DNA of 64,000 nucleotides from Paralithodes platypus (GCA_032716605.1 CM064503.1:1341065-1405064); one strand, 5' to 3'; numbered from the stretch's first letter, positions 41,470-53,604 are shown. Numbers and translations: made by a program. The notes: a model not told the origin generated them from the sequence alone.

Positions 41470-41605
41470 TTTCAATAATTTCACTCCAACACCAAACACC
41501 TCCCATGGAAATTATGGAAAGCAAGCCTGTGATCCACCGGGATTCGAACCTGTGTTACGACATACCGATTTTAAACACTCTAACCATCACACCATCAAGG
41601 CAGTT
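41470..41605 (-). repeat. tRNA-derived SINE
   Basis: The minus strand has GATGGTGTGATGGTTAGAGT and CACAGGTTCGAATCCCGG. Same family as at 36.1 kb. Confidence 0.65.
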
Positions 41606-41615
41606 AATGTCAGGT

Positions 41616-41858
41616 CTAAACGCCCTTCTCCCGCATGCTTATCCCCATTAGTTTCGATATTTAATACATTCATCCCACTAGTTTGTTGATTTTAAGACCT
41701 TTCGTCCCATTTAGGTGTAAACAAATTTCCTGGCGAGCGATACAGTCTGCAATTTAGGAGGACTCGCCCTTCGGCCGGGGCATTTATATACCGAAAAATG
41801 TACGAATTAATCACGAAGGGGTATTCTTTTAAGCTGGATGGATATCTAGGGAGAAAAT

Positions 41859-41910
<52 letters not shown>
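41616..41910 (+). mobile_element. Family A element A14, decayed, with GA run
   Basis: Starts CGCCCTTCTCCCGCATG, has two 32-bp-type units and GGCGAGCGATACAG, and ends about 41858 in a (GA)n of about 48 bp. Confidence 0.65.
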
Positions 41911-41911
<1 letters not shown>

Positions 41912-42524
41912 ATGTATTATTCTGCAGCCAGGAGTGTTAGTATTCTCCTCGCTGTGGGTGTGGATCTTGCCTGTTCTCTTTCTTGTACACTCGGATGCCA
42001 TAGTCTCCAGCCCCCTCATAATAATTGGTGGACCCTATATATTTCTCTTCATGCAATTACAACTATCTGGAGTAATTTCTGTATATAACTTGCTTCTTAA
42101 TAAATAGTATATATATTTGTGTAGTTGATTTATAGACAATTATATTCATAAATTCCTTTCCAGAGATATACTTCCATAATTAGAAATATGTGATGTCCAG
42201 GAATATTTATGAGTGGGCTAGAGACTATGGCATCCGAGTGTACCTATGGTCTGTTTCATTGCAACTGACGGTAAATTGCAAAGTTTACATCAAGATTGCT
42301 CAGCTCTCTCTCTCTCTCTTTCTCCAGCGAGAATACAAGTGTTCGCCTGGCAAGTGTAACTTCATGCTGAAACGTCCAGTCTCTCTCTCTCTTCTTTGCT
42401 ATCCTTTCCTTCCACTGTCCCTTATTCTCGGATTAGCTATCTCTACTAGAATTAAGTCCTGACCATCTCGCTGGGATCGTAAGGTCTGTGTGGTCAGTGT
42501 ATCTACACTATGTAAAATGTATCT

Positions 42525-42588
42525 CTCTCTCTCTCTCGTGAGTAGGGCCTCCTTTGTGACATCGTGTTCATGCTAGAGAGCTTAATTA

Positions 42589-42641
<53 letters not shown>

Positions 42642-42715
42642 GTAGGGCCTCCTTTGTGACATCGTGTTCATGCTAGAGAGCTTAATTACTATCTCTCTCT
42701 CTCTCTCCCTCTCCC
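42525..42715 (+). repeat. About 108-bp tandem duplication with CT runs
   Basis: GTGAGTAGGGCCTCCTTTGT through GAGAGCTTAATTACTATC occurs twice, each followed by a CT run. The surroundings 41911-42524 hold a partial family F word (ACTGACGGTAAATTGC, 42264) and no gene. Confidence 0.85.
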
Positions 42716-42974
42716 TCCCTCCATGTGCATTACGTCTATATATTCTACTTGTGTCCCCCCCCCCCCCCTCTCACAAAATATATTTCTTACTAAGCTTTAT
42801 AATTGTTCGCGTTTAATAACTCTCGCAACAACAAAAGCTTCTATTCCTGGACTGTAACACGGTTGAAACGTTTTATTTTGCCACAAGGTCCAGAATTACT
42901 CACTTTATTTACACACTAATTTTGTTTTAGATTTTTGCATTTACGTTACACCAAATTTCAGTGCATTATTATTA

Positions 42975-42978
42975 TTAT

Positions 42979-43017
<39 letters not shown>

Positions 43018-43497
43018 GCTTACCTTTTTTTAGTTGTCTGGTATCATATATAATGTTCAAAGTCAATGCTCCCTTTATGATCATTTATTGTGTTGGAATT
43101 GTATATCCTCTTTCGTGTATTTTTCCCAAGATTATTGTAAGGTTGTTATATAATGTCAATCACTTTGCATACACCATAATATAAACTTCGATTTCCCATC
43201 TTTGATATGGTTTCCTAATGTTCCATACTCATAACAGTAATATCTTCATCTCTCATGCTTACCTAATTGTCTGTCTATTAAGCACACAGTCAATATTTAA
43301 AATCTCAACGCATACCATTATTATCTTACATCTTTATTCCTCAATGTGTTTTTTTGTTTATAACTTTGCTATATTTTCAGTTATATAAGTATCGTTTTAA
43401 GATCCACCCAATCTTCTCTGTCAGCCTGTCTCCATTTCATATTCACATTTCTCATTTAGCTTTGATATTATCTGGTCCTTAGAAGTTTAATGAGAAG

Positions 43498-43567
<70 letters not shown>
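42975..43567. repeat. Poly-T (42980-43016) and CT run (43500-43567) with unassigned AT-rich DNA between
   Basis: Homopolymer and dinucleotide repeats; no gene. Confidence 0.75.
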
Positions 43568-43569
<2 letters not shown>

Positions 43570-43689
43570 TTATTACCAATACATCAAACCACAGCTGGGA
43601 GTTAATGCCGATGAGGTTTAGCAATAGACCAGTACGTAATTTTAATAATATTATGGTTACATTAGACGATATTCCTTCGTATACAATCA

Positions 43690-43825
43690 ACCAATACGAT
43701 TGAAATGGGTAAATACGATCTCAATAAACCCTCTCAGTAACATAGGTCCTTCTTAAACTGCATACAATCATATAATTTTAGCCAGCATCAAAGGTAAAAA
43801 AGCGTCCTGGTGCTGAAGGGGTTAA
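43690..43825. mobile_element. Family C element C8, left end lost
   Basis: Keeps ATAATTTTAGCCAGCATCAA and GGTGCTGAAGGGGTTAA. Confidence 0.6.
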
Positions 43826-43934
43826 TCCACCCTCACCTGGCCAAATTAGCCTACCGTTGTTCCTACATTCCTGTTTGTACAAGAGATTGGAACACCTGGG
43901 ATAAACTCAAATTACCTTAGGGTCGAGGTAGTTG

Positions 43935-44120
43935 TTTTTTCTCTCTTATGTTAAGTCCCATTAGCTTTGAGATTTTAAGGCGTTCGTTCCATTAGTTTGG
44001 TGATTATAAGACCTTTTGTCCCATTTCTTTGTCAATATAAAGAATACTCTTTATCTGGTCCAACAACAACATTAAGAACAAAAAGTGTGAGCCAAGGTTT
44101 CTAATACCTTTCGCTCACTT
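43935..44120 (+). mobile_element. Family A element A15, partial
   Basis: 32-bp units GTCCCATTAGCTTTGAGATT and GTCCCATTTCTTTGTCAATA are present, then unrelated sequence and a remnant TTTCGCTCACTTAGGT. Confidence 0.55.
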
Positions 44121-44189
44121 AGGTAAAAAGAGTAGAGCGTATTTTGTACTCTTTGCAATTAGAGTACTTGGCTATAAGGTATATTTGTT

Positions 44190-44268
44190 TCTGTCTTGAT
44201 AGCGTAACCCATAAGTGCGCGGAATTTCGATGTGAGTATCCTAGGTTCGAATCCTTGGAGTGCCAATT
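44190..44268 (+). repeat. tRNA-derived SINE head
   Basis: TGATAGCGTAACCCATAAGT and CCTAGGTTCGAATCCTTGG (B box). Confidence 0.55.
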
Positions 44269-44574
44269 GTATTTGTTGATTTCATTAATTGAGTTTAGAG
44301 GTGAAGTTGGTTGGTGGAAAAAACATAATACAAAATATTTCACGTAGTTTATTTCACTGGAATAGATCGGAAAGTCTTTGGGATACTAACACCTACTTGT
44401 AACTCAAAACAGAAACAAATTACCCTCATCGCGATTGCTGTCATCAATCAGACTCCATAGTAGTGACAGTTTTTAATAGTTTGGCATCAATCAAACATGC
44501 ACCTCTATTTCTCTCTCTCTCTCCATGTGTATGCTTGTTGCTATAATTGTCGCATTCTATAAAATAAAGACTAT

Positions 44575-44812
44575 CAAGTTCCCCATACCCCATTTCTCTC
44601 ACTCTCTCTCTTCATTAGTTCCCCATACCCCATTTCTCTCACTCTCTCTTCATTAGTTCCCCATACCCCATTTCTCTCACTCTCTCTTCATTAGTTCCCC
44701 ATACCCCATTTCTCTCACTCTCTCTTCATTAGTTCCCCATACCCCATTTCTCTCACTCTCTCTTCATTAGTTCCCCATACCCCATTTCTCTCACACTCTC
44801 TCTTCATTAGTG
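44575..44812 (+). repeat. 38-bp minisatellite, about 6 units
   Basis: Units TTCCCCATACCCCATTTCTC + TCACTCTCTCTTCATTAG with small CT length changes. Confidence 0.92.
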
Positions 44813-45030
44813 GTGTCTTGTAAATCATGTGTGTGTGCTTCTCCAGTGGGTATTTTTTCTTCTAGTGTATTTCCCCTACATATTTTGTCTTCACTCTCTT
44901 TCACCACCCGACCGACTCAAATAAACTCTCTCTCAATGAACCACTCGTGCGATACTCAATGCACCCATACCATACGATACCAAAGCAGCCTTCACCTCCT
45001 CAGTCTACCACCTGGAGAATCGGATCCCTC

Positions 45031-45410
45031 TTAAGGGGGTAGTACTCATTTTTTCTGGACCCCCTTCTCCCTCATGTTTAGCATATTAGTTTTGAAATTC
45101 TAAGACTTGCCGCAATTTCGTTAGTTTGGCGCTTTTGATACATTTCGCCCCATTTCTTTGTAAATATTCAGACCTTTCGTGCCATTTAGGTGTCGATTTT
45201 TTCATGGCGAGCGATAGTGAGTCTGTAAATTTAGAAGGAACCAGCCTTCGGCCGGAAAATTTTTCTACCGAAAAATTTACACATTTATCTTGAAAAGGGG
45301 GTCTAGGGGGGTATATATTTTCTTAATCTTCATGGAGGTCTAGCGAGGAAAATAAAAAAACAAATTACTAAATAATTATATAGACCAAAAACGAAGCACT
45401 ACCCCCTTAA
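45031..45410 (+). mobile_element. Family A element A16, complete
   Basis: TTAAGGGGGTAGTACTC to GCACTACCCCCTTAA; GGCGAGCGATAGTGAGTC. Confidence 0.8.
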
Positions 45411-45456
45411 GACTCTTCCCCGGACACTTGAAACCTCTCAGAGATAATCAATAGTC

Positions 45457-45668
45457 CTTCTAACCCCTTCTGTGCCAGCGACGTCTTGTAATCTAGCTAT
45501 ATTCAGACGATGGTGTGCAGTTTCAGAAGGATTTGTGGCAGTAAAAAAGGGTTAAGCGAGATGGTTCGACGCTTTTTAATTGCTGGAAGCCCTTTTTAAA
45601 CTGCAGGAAGTCGTCTAATAGTAGCCAGAATAAAGTTAAAAGGACGTCACCGGTACAGAAGGGGCTAA
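45457..45668. mobile_element. Family C element C9
   Basis: CTAACCCCTTCTGTGCCAGC to CACCGGTACAGAAGGGGCTAA; both TTAA ends mutated to CTAA, symmetrically. Confidence 0.75.
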
Positions 45669-45684
45669 AGTAGAATCAATCCCG

Positions 45685-45905
45685 TACGACTATACTCTAT
45701 TATTGTCCAGCTGATCTTAAATTGAATCTCGTATTAGCTGATTTCTCGATACTTTATGGAAATATATGAAACTACAATGGTTGTGTGTCGTATTAATGCC
45801 AAGTTTTCAGAATAACCATCATCTTTCGCTACATAATCTACCTTACAGCCGAGTAACAAAGATAGAAACATGACAATTTAGGCTCAGCTGGAAAAAAATA
45901 GACTT
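45685..45905. mobile_element. Family F element, copy 2 (partial)
   Basis: CAGCTGATCTTAAATTGAAT and TGACAATTTAGGCTCAGCTG are inverted; the central words match copy 1 (TTAATGCCAAGT against TTAAGACCAAGT). Confidence 0.55.
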
Positions 45906-45921
45906 ATAGGGAAGCTTCACT

Positions 45922-46110
45922 ATTTATATTTTATGCTGGCTACTATTAGACCAGTTTATTCAGCTGAAGAGGGGCCTACGGCAAATACCAGGCTTGGAAC
46001 TATCTCGATTAACCCTTTATACTACCACAGATCCTTCTTAAGCTGCACAAAACCTTCTAAATATAGCTAGCATCAAATATTCCAGACGTCACCGGTGCAG
46101 AAAGGGTTAA
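45922..46110. mobile_element. Family C element C10
   Basis: Left end worn; TGGCTACTATTAGACCAGTT and CACCGGTGCAGAAAGGGTTAA present. Confidence 0.7.
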
Positions 46111-46133
46111 ATTCAAGGACCACGTTTGCTCTG

Positions 46134-46376
46134 TTAAGGGGAAGTGTTTTTGTTTTTTCCTGAATCCCCTTCTTCACGTTTGCCCCATTATATTTCACAT
46201 TTTAAGACCTTTCGTGCCGTTTCGGTGTCAATATTTTCCTGGCGAGCGAAAGCGAGCCTATAATTTAGGAGGAACCGGCCTTCGGCCAGGAAATTTTTCT
46301 ACCGAAAATGTAAAAATTTATCTCGAAGGGGGGGGGGGGGGGGTACAGGGTTTTTTCATTAAGTTTGATGGAGGTT
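46134..46376 (+). mobile_element. Family A element A17, right end lost
   Basis: TTAAGGGGAAGTGTTTTTG start, GGCGAGCGAAAGCGAGCC, CCGGCCTTCGGCCAGG and a G run, ending at AAGTTTGATGGAGG. Confidence 0.7.
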
Positions 46377-46579
46377 TGTATGTATACCCGTTTGATTTTT
46401 TGACATTTTATAGTAGCTCGCTTTTCCTTCCTATTACAGTATACAAACTTAATCACATTGGTATCCTGTGTTCTTGTGTTTTTAGCAAACGCTCGACGAT
46501 TTTATTTAACACAGTATAGGATTCTCGTAATCACACAGTCAGATAACAAACAAATCGGGACTGTTGAGGAACTATTAGG

Positions 46580-46900
46580 TTAAGGGGTTAGTACTCACTT
46601 TTTCTGCACCCCCTTCTCCCTCATGTTGAGCATATTAGTTTTGAGGGTTTTTAGATGTTCGTTCCGTTAGTTTGGCGATTTTGAGACCTTTCGCCTCATT
46701 TTTTGTCAATATTAAGACCTTTCGTGCCCTTTAGGTGTCGATTTTTTTCCTAGCGAGCGATAGCAAGCCTCTAATTTCAGAAGAAACCGGCCTTCGGCCA
46801 GGACATTGTTCTAAAGAAAAATGTACAAATTAATCTTGTAAGGGGGTCTAGTTTTTTTTTCTTCTAGGCTTGATGGAGGTCTAGCGAGGAAACTAAATAA
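46580..46900 (+). mobile_element. Family A element A18
   Basis: TTAAGGGGTTAGTACTCAC start; the right side runs out after AGGCTTGATGGAGGTCTAGC into AT repeats. Confidence 0.75.
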
Positions 46901-47102
46901 ATAAATATATATATATATATATAAATAAATAAATATATATATATATTTATAAATAAATAAATATATATATATATATATATTTATAAATATACCGGTATAT
47001 ATATATTAATATGTCCTTATAATATACCGGTATATATATATATATATTTATAAATAAATCAATAAATATATATATAATTATATTTATAAATATATATATA
47101 CC

Positions 47103-47165
<63 letters not shown>

Positions 47166-47210
47166 TATATATAATAAATTATATATATACAGTATATACT
47201 CAAAAATTAA
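46901..47210. repeat. Compound TA/TAAA repeat
   Basis: Alternating ATATAT and AATAAATA blocks with five ACCGGTATA-like words. Confidence 0.9.
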
Positions 47211-47721
47211 TTAATACATAAATAATATAATATTATATACATATAACTAAACCCAAGCATTAACCCCTTCAGGCAGGATCAGGGTATAGGTCAACAGTCC
47301 ATCAACGTAAACAGTTTATCTCATTCTATATCCATCTCAACACGCGAACATACACACACGCACATACACATACAGACAGAGAGAGAGTGAGTGAGTGAGA
47401 GAACAACCACGTCACACACATACACCTCAAACATAATTAATTAAACCCCTCACAACCCCAAATGCACAACTTCTCGAAACCTCTCATCCCTAATAATTAT
47501 AATGTCTGTACGTCCACAAAGCTGATCACATCTTCATAAAACAGCTTGGTGACCTTCTATTGTTTTCCACATGCAAACACAGCAGTTAGTTAGATTTATG
47601 AAGGGATTTTGTTATATTTTATTTATATATATATATATTAATACTTTAAATATATACACATAAATAAATCGGTTTGGAAAGACTTCATTGAATGATACTG
47701 TTTATTTTATATTTTATTTGT

Positions 47722-47730
47722 ATTCAATTA

Positions 47731-47774
<44 letters not shown>

Positions 47775-47855
47775 GTATTTTATTGATTTACTTACTTATT
47801 TATTTATTTATTTATGTATTTCTATTTTTTTTTATTTTTTTTTTTTATTTTTTTG
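47722..47855. repeat. ATT, TTTA and poly-T repeats
   Basis: ATT run 47729-47774, TTTA 47792-47820. No gene in the 47211-48050 stretch. Confidence 0.85.
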
Positions 47856-48049
47856 CTAGTCTCTTTCCTGTTCGATGCCGTGTCGTCTCATACTTGTATC
47901 ATGAGTAGTAAGCCAGCCTCATGAATATACCACTTGCGAGTTTCATGCTATCAGGAGGATGGAGCTGCAGACATCACTATTTATTTATTATTATGTTCTC
48001 TCCACTAACCAACTTTACTCCTAAACTCGATTAATGCAATTAACAAACA

Positions 48050-48130
48050 CATGTGTCAGTCCGGGGATTCGAACCCAGGACGCTCACACCGAAAATCAAC
48101 ACACTTATGCATTTCACCACGAAGACAGTT
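48050..48130 (-). repeat. tRNA-derived SINE head
   Basis: On the minus strand GTGGTGAAATGCATAAGTG and TGGGTTCGAATCCCCGGAC. Confidence 0.55.
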
Positions 48131-48196
48131 TAGCAGAATTACCATTTATAATAAGGTTGTAGTTAAATATATAAATTTCTCTCTCTCTCTATATAT

Positions 48197-49205
48197 ATAT
48201 ATATCTATTTATTGCCTGACGCCGTGATCCCCGAAGGGGTGGCCACGAACGAACCGCACTCATGCACCTCTGTCCCCAGTCAGTCGACGCCCCTCCCCCC
48301 AACCAGCACCGCCTTCGTTCATGTATTTCCTCACTCCATCCTTCCACCTCTCATTCGGTCTACATCTCCCTCTCTGTCCCTCCACCTCGCTCTCGTACAC
48401 CCTCTTAGTCATTGTCTCGCTTTCCATACGTTCCATATGGCCGAACCATCTCAAGTTGTTCCTTTTCACACTTTCCAGCACATCTACCTCCACACCACAC
48501 CTCCTTCTTACTTCCTCATTAGTCTGTCTATCCCTCCATGTAACTCCGCACGCACTCCTTAAGTAATTCATTTCCACTGCTCTCACTCTTGGTCTGAGTC
48601 TCTCAACCAACGTCCATGCTTCGCTTCCGTAAGTCAGTGTCGGGATTACCACACTGTCATGCAAGGACTTCTTCACTTCCATACTGACCACCCTATTTCT
48701 TGTTACTGCTTTTAGCGTTCCTACAACCCTCTTCCCCTGTTGTACCCTCTCCCGCACTTCTTCATCCATAGTCCCATCTTTACTCAACACACTGCCCAGA
48801 TACTTATAAGAGTTGACGATCTCCATAGCCTGACCGTTCAGCTTCACCTCACACTCTGTGACTTCACCCCTTTCGAAGACCATAACCTTGCTCTTCCCCG
48901 CATTTACCGTCAAATTCCGTTTTTCGCACACTGTTCCAAACTGATTTACCAGACCCTGCAACTCCCATTCATTATCACTCATCAGAACTGTATCATCTGC
49001 AAACAGCAGTATAGGTAGCTTCCACTCAATTCCCTCCCTTTTCAGTGATACACCAACATCCACTGCTCTTGATAGTATTTCTTTCATAACTCCATCCATA
49101 TATACAGTAAACAACCACGGGGACATCACACACCCCTGTTTCAAACCAACATTCAGATCAAAGAACTCGCTCTGCTCACTCTCCACACGTACTGCCGCCT
49201 TTGCA
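48197..49205 (-). mobile_element. RTE-like non-LTR copy R-C, 5'-truncated
   Basis: The minus frame 49216-48260 (318 codons) is uninterrupted from KAAVRVESEQSEFFDLNVGL through FADD to the C-terminal CGVTWRDRQTNEEVRRRCGV. Same 3' end as R-A and R-B. Truncation occurs within the RT, so it lacks the first catalytic motif and cannot be active. Confidence 0.85.
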
Positions 49206-49309
49206 CATGTGTTCAATATCGATGTTTACGGAACCAACTTCCTTATAGCCAGAATATTATCATATTAATTACTTGTCCAACACATGTTCCCGGGTTATTG
49301 AGAACACGA

Positions 49310-49697
49310 TTAAGGGAGCCCACCTCGCTTGTTTTCTCTTTCTCTCCCTCTCTCTTTGCCTTGTATCCATTCGGCCCCATTCAGCCTACTGTTTTAAGAC
49401 GTTTACCCCCATCCAGGTGTCAATATTTTCCTGGCGAGCGGTAGCGAGCCAGCATATACTGTATATATTGTTGTTTTTAAAGCAAGCTAAATTTGTAAAT
49501 TTTTCGATAGAAAAAATTCTCCGAAGCCGAATTTCTCCATACAATGCTGACTCGCTATCGCTCACCAGGAAGAAATCAACACATGGATGGGGATAAAAGT
49601 CTTAAAACAGTTGACTGAATGGGGCCGAATGGATACAAGCCAGAGAAAGGGAGAGAAGGAGAGAAATAAAAAAAAAAAAAACAGTGACCCCCCTTAA
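49310..49697. mobile_element. Family B element B5, complete
   Basis: TTAAGGGAGCCCACCTCGC to AGTGACCCCCCTTAA, with both arms. Confidence 0.85.
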
Positions 49698-49889
49698 ATG
49701 TGCCTGTACAGAGCAAGATCACCAAGGTTAAGAATTCACGATTTAGCAAATAATATTATAAAATAGATCTAAAACTTACGATTAAATGATGCCAATACGT
49801 TGCTAAAGTAGATATCTAACCACTGAGACCGATAAAGTTACTTGGATAATGTTACTTTAGTCAGACATAGCATAACGGATATATACCAC

Positions 49890-50270
49890 TTTAGGGGGTC
49901 ATCGGCTTTTTGTATCTTTCTCTCCTTTTCTCTCTTTCCCTGGCTTGTATCCATTCGGCACCATTCACCCTACTGTTTTAAGACGTTTACCCCCATCCAG
50001 GTGTCAATATTTTTTCCTGGCGAGCGGTAGCGAGCCAGCATATATATATTTTTGTTTTGACAGCAAGCTAAATTTGTACATTTTTCGATAGAAAAATGTC
50101 TCCGGAGAAGCCAGAGAAGCCGCTCGCCAGGAAGAAATCGACACCTGGATGGGGATAAACGTCTTAAAACAGTTGGCTAAATGGGGCCGAATGGATACAA
50201 GCCAGAGAAAGAGAGAAAAGGAGAGAAAAATTAAAAAAAAAAAAAAAAAAAAAACGGTGACCTCCCTTAA
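49890..50270. mobile_element. Family B element B6
   Basis: TTAGGGGGTCATCGGC (mutated TTAA) to GGTGACCTCCCTTAA; the right arm is shortened. The right TTAA is the left TTAA of C11. Confidence 0.8.
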
Positions 50271-50360
50271 CCCGTACAGTACCGGTGACGGCCTTTGTAT
50301 TGTATTCTGGAAACTATTAGACGATGTTGTTCAGCTTAGAAAGGACGTCTTCCCCTTTAA
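50267..50360. mobile_element. Family C half element C11
   Basis: TTAACCCGTACAGTACCGGT to AGCTTAGAAAGGACGTC; its right half is missing where A19 begins. Confidence 0.65.
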
Positions 50361-50696
50361 GGGGAGGTTTTTAGTTTGTTTTCTACTCCTCCAGCAATCT
50401 TAAAATTTCACCCCCTTGACCCTCTTTCAAGATAAATTTTTAAATTTTTCGGAAGAAAAATTTCCCGGCTGAAAGCAGATTCTTCTTAAATTACAGGATC
50501 GCTATCGCTCGCCAGGAAAAAATCGACACCTAAATGGCACGAAAGGGTTTAAAAGTGACATAAATGGGGCGAAAGGTCTTAAAATCGCCAAAGTAATGGG
50601 GCGAACGCCTTAAAATCTCAAAAGCAACGGGGCTAAACATGAGGGAGAAAGCGGTTCAGACCAAAAAAAATCCCTAGAGTGGAAATCTCCCCTTCA
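50357..50696 (-). mobile_element. Family A element A19
   Basis: TTAAGGGGAGGTTTTTAG to GGAAATCTCCCCTTCA (right TTAA mutated). Confidence 0.8.
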
Positions 50697-50854
50697 GGAA
50701 AGCTAAATGACCAGTATATAACGGTCATTATCTAGCCAGGCCACCTCAGTCGCAAGGTCAAGAACGATTACATAATACTAATGATCCTATGTTGATTATG
50801 ACTAGTCGAGACAACCACCACGACCCCCCCCCCCCCCCCCCAGTTTCTCATAAC

Positions 50855-51185
50855 TTAAGGGGAGATTTCCACTTCAGGGATTTTTTTTCTTGACCCCTCT
50901 CTCTCCCTCTCATGTTTAGCCCCATTGCTTTTGATATTATAAAACGTTTGCCCCATTAGTTTAGCGATTTTAAGAACTTTCACCCCATATTAAGACCTTT
51001 CGTGCAATTCAGGTGTCGATTTTATCCTGGCGAGCGATAGCGAGCCTGTAATTTAAGAGGAACCGGCCTTCGGCCGGGACATTTTTCTACCGAAAAATGT
51101 ACAAATTTATCTTGAAAGGGACTCAAGGGGGTGTAATTTTAAGCTTGATGGAGGTCTAGGGAACAAACCAAATACCTCCCCTTAA
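50855..51185 (+). mobile_element. Family A element A20, complete
   Basis: TTAAGGGGAGATTTCCACTT to AATACCTCCCCTTAA; CCGGCCTTCGGCCGG intact. Shares its right TTAA with A21. Confidence 0.85.
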
Positions 51186-51407
51186 GGGGGGGGGGGGGGG
51201 GATGGTTCACTTTTTGGGCGATTTTTGCATGTATTTATTATTTTTCTAGTTTCCTCCCTAGACCTCCATCAATTTAATAAAAAGATCCATTAAATCCCCC
51301 TTCTAGATTCATTTATAAATTTTTCGGTAGAAAAATTGCCCGGCCGAAGGCCGATTCTTCCAACATTACAGGCTCACTATTGTTCGCCAGGGAAAACAAT
51401 CGACACC

Positions 51408-51446
<39 letters not shown>

Positions 51447-51868
51447 CTATATTCCAACTTACTTCCTCTCGGGCATAGGCTGAGAGCCTTAACATTCACC
51501 GCTTTACAATGAACAGTAAAGCCCGTGAGGTCTTGTTCCAGTCTAGGGAGTGAGACATGTGAAGCACGTAGAGTACAACGAGCACCTGCCATCTTGCCTT
51601 CACATGAGGCACGGTGCTCACTCATGGCCCGAAACGACCCCATCTCTGAAGCCATCTCGTTCCCGTGCTTCACTGTCTCACTACCTACACTCGGACCCTC
51701 ACACTTACACACACACATATAGCACGAAAGGTCTAAATATTGACGAACTAATGGGGCGATAGGTCCTAAAATCGACTAACTAATGGGGCAAACATCTTAA
51801 CATCTGAAAACTAATGGGGCTAAACATGAGGGAGAAAGTTGTCCAGAAAAACGGCCCATGTCCCCTTA
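51182..51868 (-). mobile_element. Family A element A21, split by a retrocopy
   Basis: TTAAGGGGGG start, TCCCCTTAC end. The body breaks at 51409 (GACACCTA) and resumes near 51719 (TAGCACGAAAGG). Confidence 0.8.
51410..51718 (-). pseudogene. Poly-A-tailed retrocopy inside A21
   Basis: On the minus strand, about 270 bp of unique sequence ends in about 38 A residues, as in retroposition. A frame opens from about 51718 (MASEMGSFRAMSEHRASCEG and onward) but no known domain is recognised and no AATAAA precedes the tail. It may be a processed pseudogene of an unknown transcript or a SINE. Confidence 0.6.
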
Positions 51869-52039
51869 CGTATCTTGAAAACCGCGCTGATATTCCATTT
51901 GGGAAGAGTCAAACAAGTAAATAGGTCTGAAAAATTGCAATATGTTTACTCCAGCCCTCCCATTGAAGCTAAAAGTCACATTTTCTAGACTCATCATTAT
52001 AAATTGACTTTAACAGAATCTAAGTACGAATCCCATGTT

Positions 52040-52215
52040 CTAAGGGGGGTCACCCGCTATTTTTTTTATCTCCTTTTCTATTTTTCTCTTTCTCTGGCTT
52101 GTATCCATTCGGCCCCATTCAGCCAACTGTTTTAAGACGTTTATCCACATCTAGGTGTCGATTTGTTTCCTGGCGAGCGATAGCGAGCCAGCATTGTATG
52201 GAGAAATCTGAAAAG
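52040..52215. mobile_element. Family B element B7, truncated
   Basis: CTAAGGGGGGTCACCCGC through the first arm to GCATTGTATGGAGAAATC, then abrupt change to family C sequence. Confidence 0.65.
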
Positions 52216-52332
52216 GGTTAAATTAATAGTTCGAAGGCTGTTAATTAATGGAGGCCCTTATCAAAATGAATAAAATCGTCTAGTAGCAGCCAGCATAAAG
52301 GCAAAATTACGTCGCGGTACAGAAGGGGTTAA
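52216..52332. mobile_element. Family C right part C12
   Basis: AAAAGGGTTAAATTAATAGT through TCGCGGTACAGAAGGGGTTAA. Confidence 0.65.
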
Positions 52333-52374
52333 ATATCCAGTATTCGATAAATGGATGCCAATCGTGGTCATGTG

Positions 52375-52455
52375 CGGTACTGATAACGGTTGGTTAGAGC
52401 GTGTAAGTTCTGTATGTGATATCCTGGGTTCGAATCCTGAGAGAACCACATGCTT
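52375..52455 (+). repeat. tRNA-derived SINE head
   Basis: GGTTGGTTAGAGCGTGTAAG (A box) and CTGGGTTCGAATCCTGAG (B box), well spaced. No matching 3' acceptor arm for a tRNA gene. Confidence 0.6.
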
Positions 52456-52629
52456 TCATTAATTTCATTTTGGGGTGTTATTGGTGTGAAGAACGATGTT
52501 AAAAAGAATACAAACTTTCTAACTGGCCCACGCGGAAATGAGAAACAAAATATGGCGATCCAACGGAAACTGGACGCCAATTACCCTAACAGTTTATACA
52601 GAGGGATGAGCACACACGCGAACATCTCT

Positions 52630-53034
52630 TATGGGGAGATGAGTGGTTTTCCTGGTCCTCTTTCTTCCTTATGTTTAGCCCCATTGGTTTCCAGATATTA
52701 AGACATTCGGCCCATTAGTTTGGCGATTTTAAGACCTTTCACCCCATTTCTCTGTCAATATTAGGATTGTTCGTGTCATTTAGGTGTCGATTTTTTCCTG
52801 GCGAGCGATAGCGAGCCTGTAATGTAATATTTCTATCGAAAAAAATTGCAAATTTATCTTGAAGGAGGGTCTTGGGCGGGTGTTTTGTAAGCTTGATGGA
52901 GGTCTAGGGAGGAAACTAAAACAATCGTAAAAAGATACATAAAAAGATACATAAAAAGATACATACACAGATACATAAACAGATACATAAACAGATACAT
53001 AAATGAGCCAATAAATACGCCCATTCCCCCTTCA
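52630..53034 (+). mobile_element. Family A element A22 with internal 12-bp tandem repeat
   Basis: TTATGGGGAGATGAGTGG start, TTCCCCCTTCA end. GGCGAGCGATAGCGAGCC is present, the CCGG hairpin is deleted. The right tail holds about 7 AGATACATAAAC/AAAG units (52928-53005). Confidence 0.75.
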
Positions 53035-53137
53035 CTGTGACGACTTCCTGGTCCACGAATATATGTATGCTATTATGATGTGATAACGAGAGGACATGTG
53101 CTAGTCTTGTTTTGGTCCATAATTATTTTTATATTAT

Positions 53138-53457
53138 TTTTAACTGGACCCTCTTCTCCCTCATGTGGAGCCCCATTAGTCTGAGATTATATATTTTAGA
53201 TGTTCGACCCATTAGTTTGTCGATATTATGACCTTTCGTCCTATATCTTTATCAATATCAAGACCTTTCGTGCCATTTAGGTGACGATTTTTTTTCCTGG
53301 CGAGCGATAGCCAGCCTGTAATTTTGGAGGTACATTCTTCTAGCGAAAAATGTACAATTTATCTCGAAGGGATAATTAATTTAGGTCTAGGGAGGAAACT
53401 AAGACAATAATAAATACCCTAACAAATACCCTAACAAATACCCCCTACCCCCTGAAG
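53138..53457 (+). mobile_element. Family A element A23
   Basis: TTAACTGGACCCTCTTCTCC start, TACCCCCTGAA end. The right tail has a short CTAACAAATACC tandem repeat. The CCGG hairpin is lost. Confidence 0.7.
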
Positions 53458-53517
53458 AGGGTGTTATCGATTGCATAGCTAGGTTTGTTATGCACCAGAC
53501 TAATGATAGGTAAAGAT

Positions 53518-53521
53518 AATA

Positions 53522-53556
<35 letters not shown>

Positions 53557-53563
53557 AATGATA

Positions 53564-53604
<41 letters not shown>

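Noticed and set aside
52375..52455. Functional tRNA gene on the plus strand
   Set aside because: Boxes present, but no paired acceptor stem was seen; SINE head more likely.
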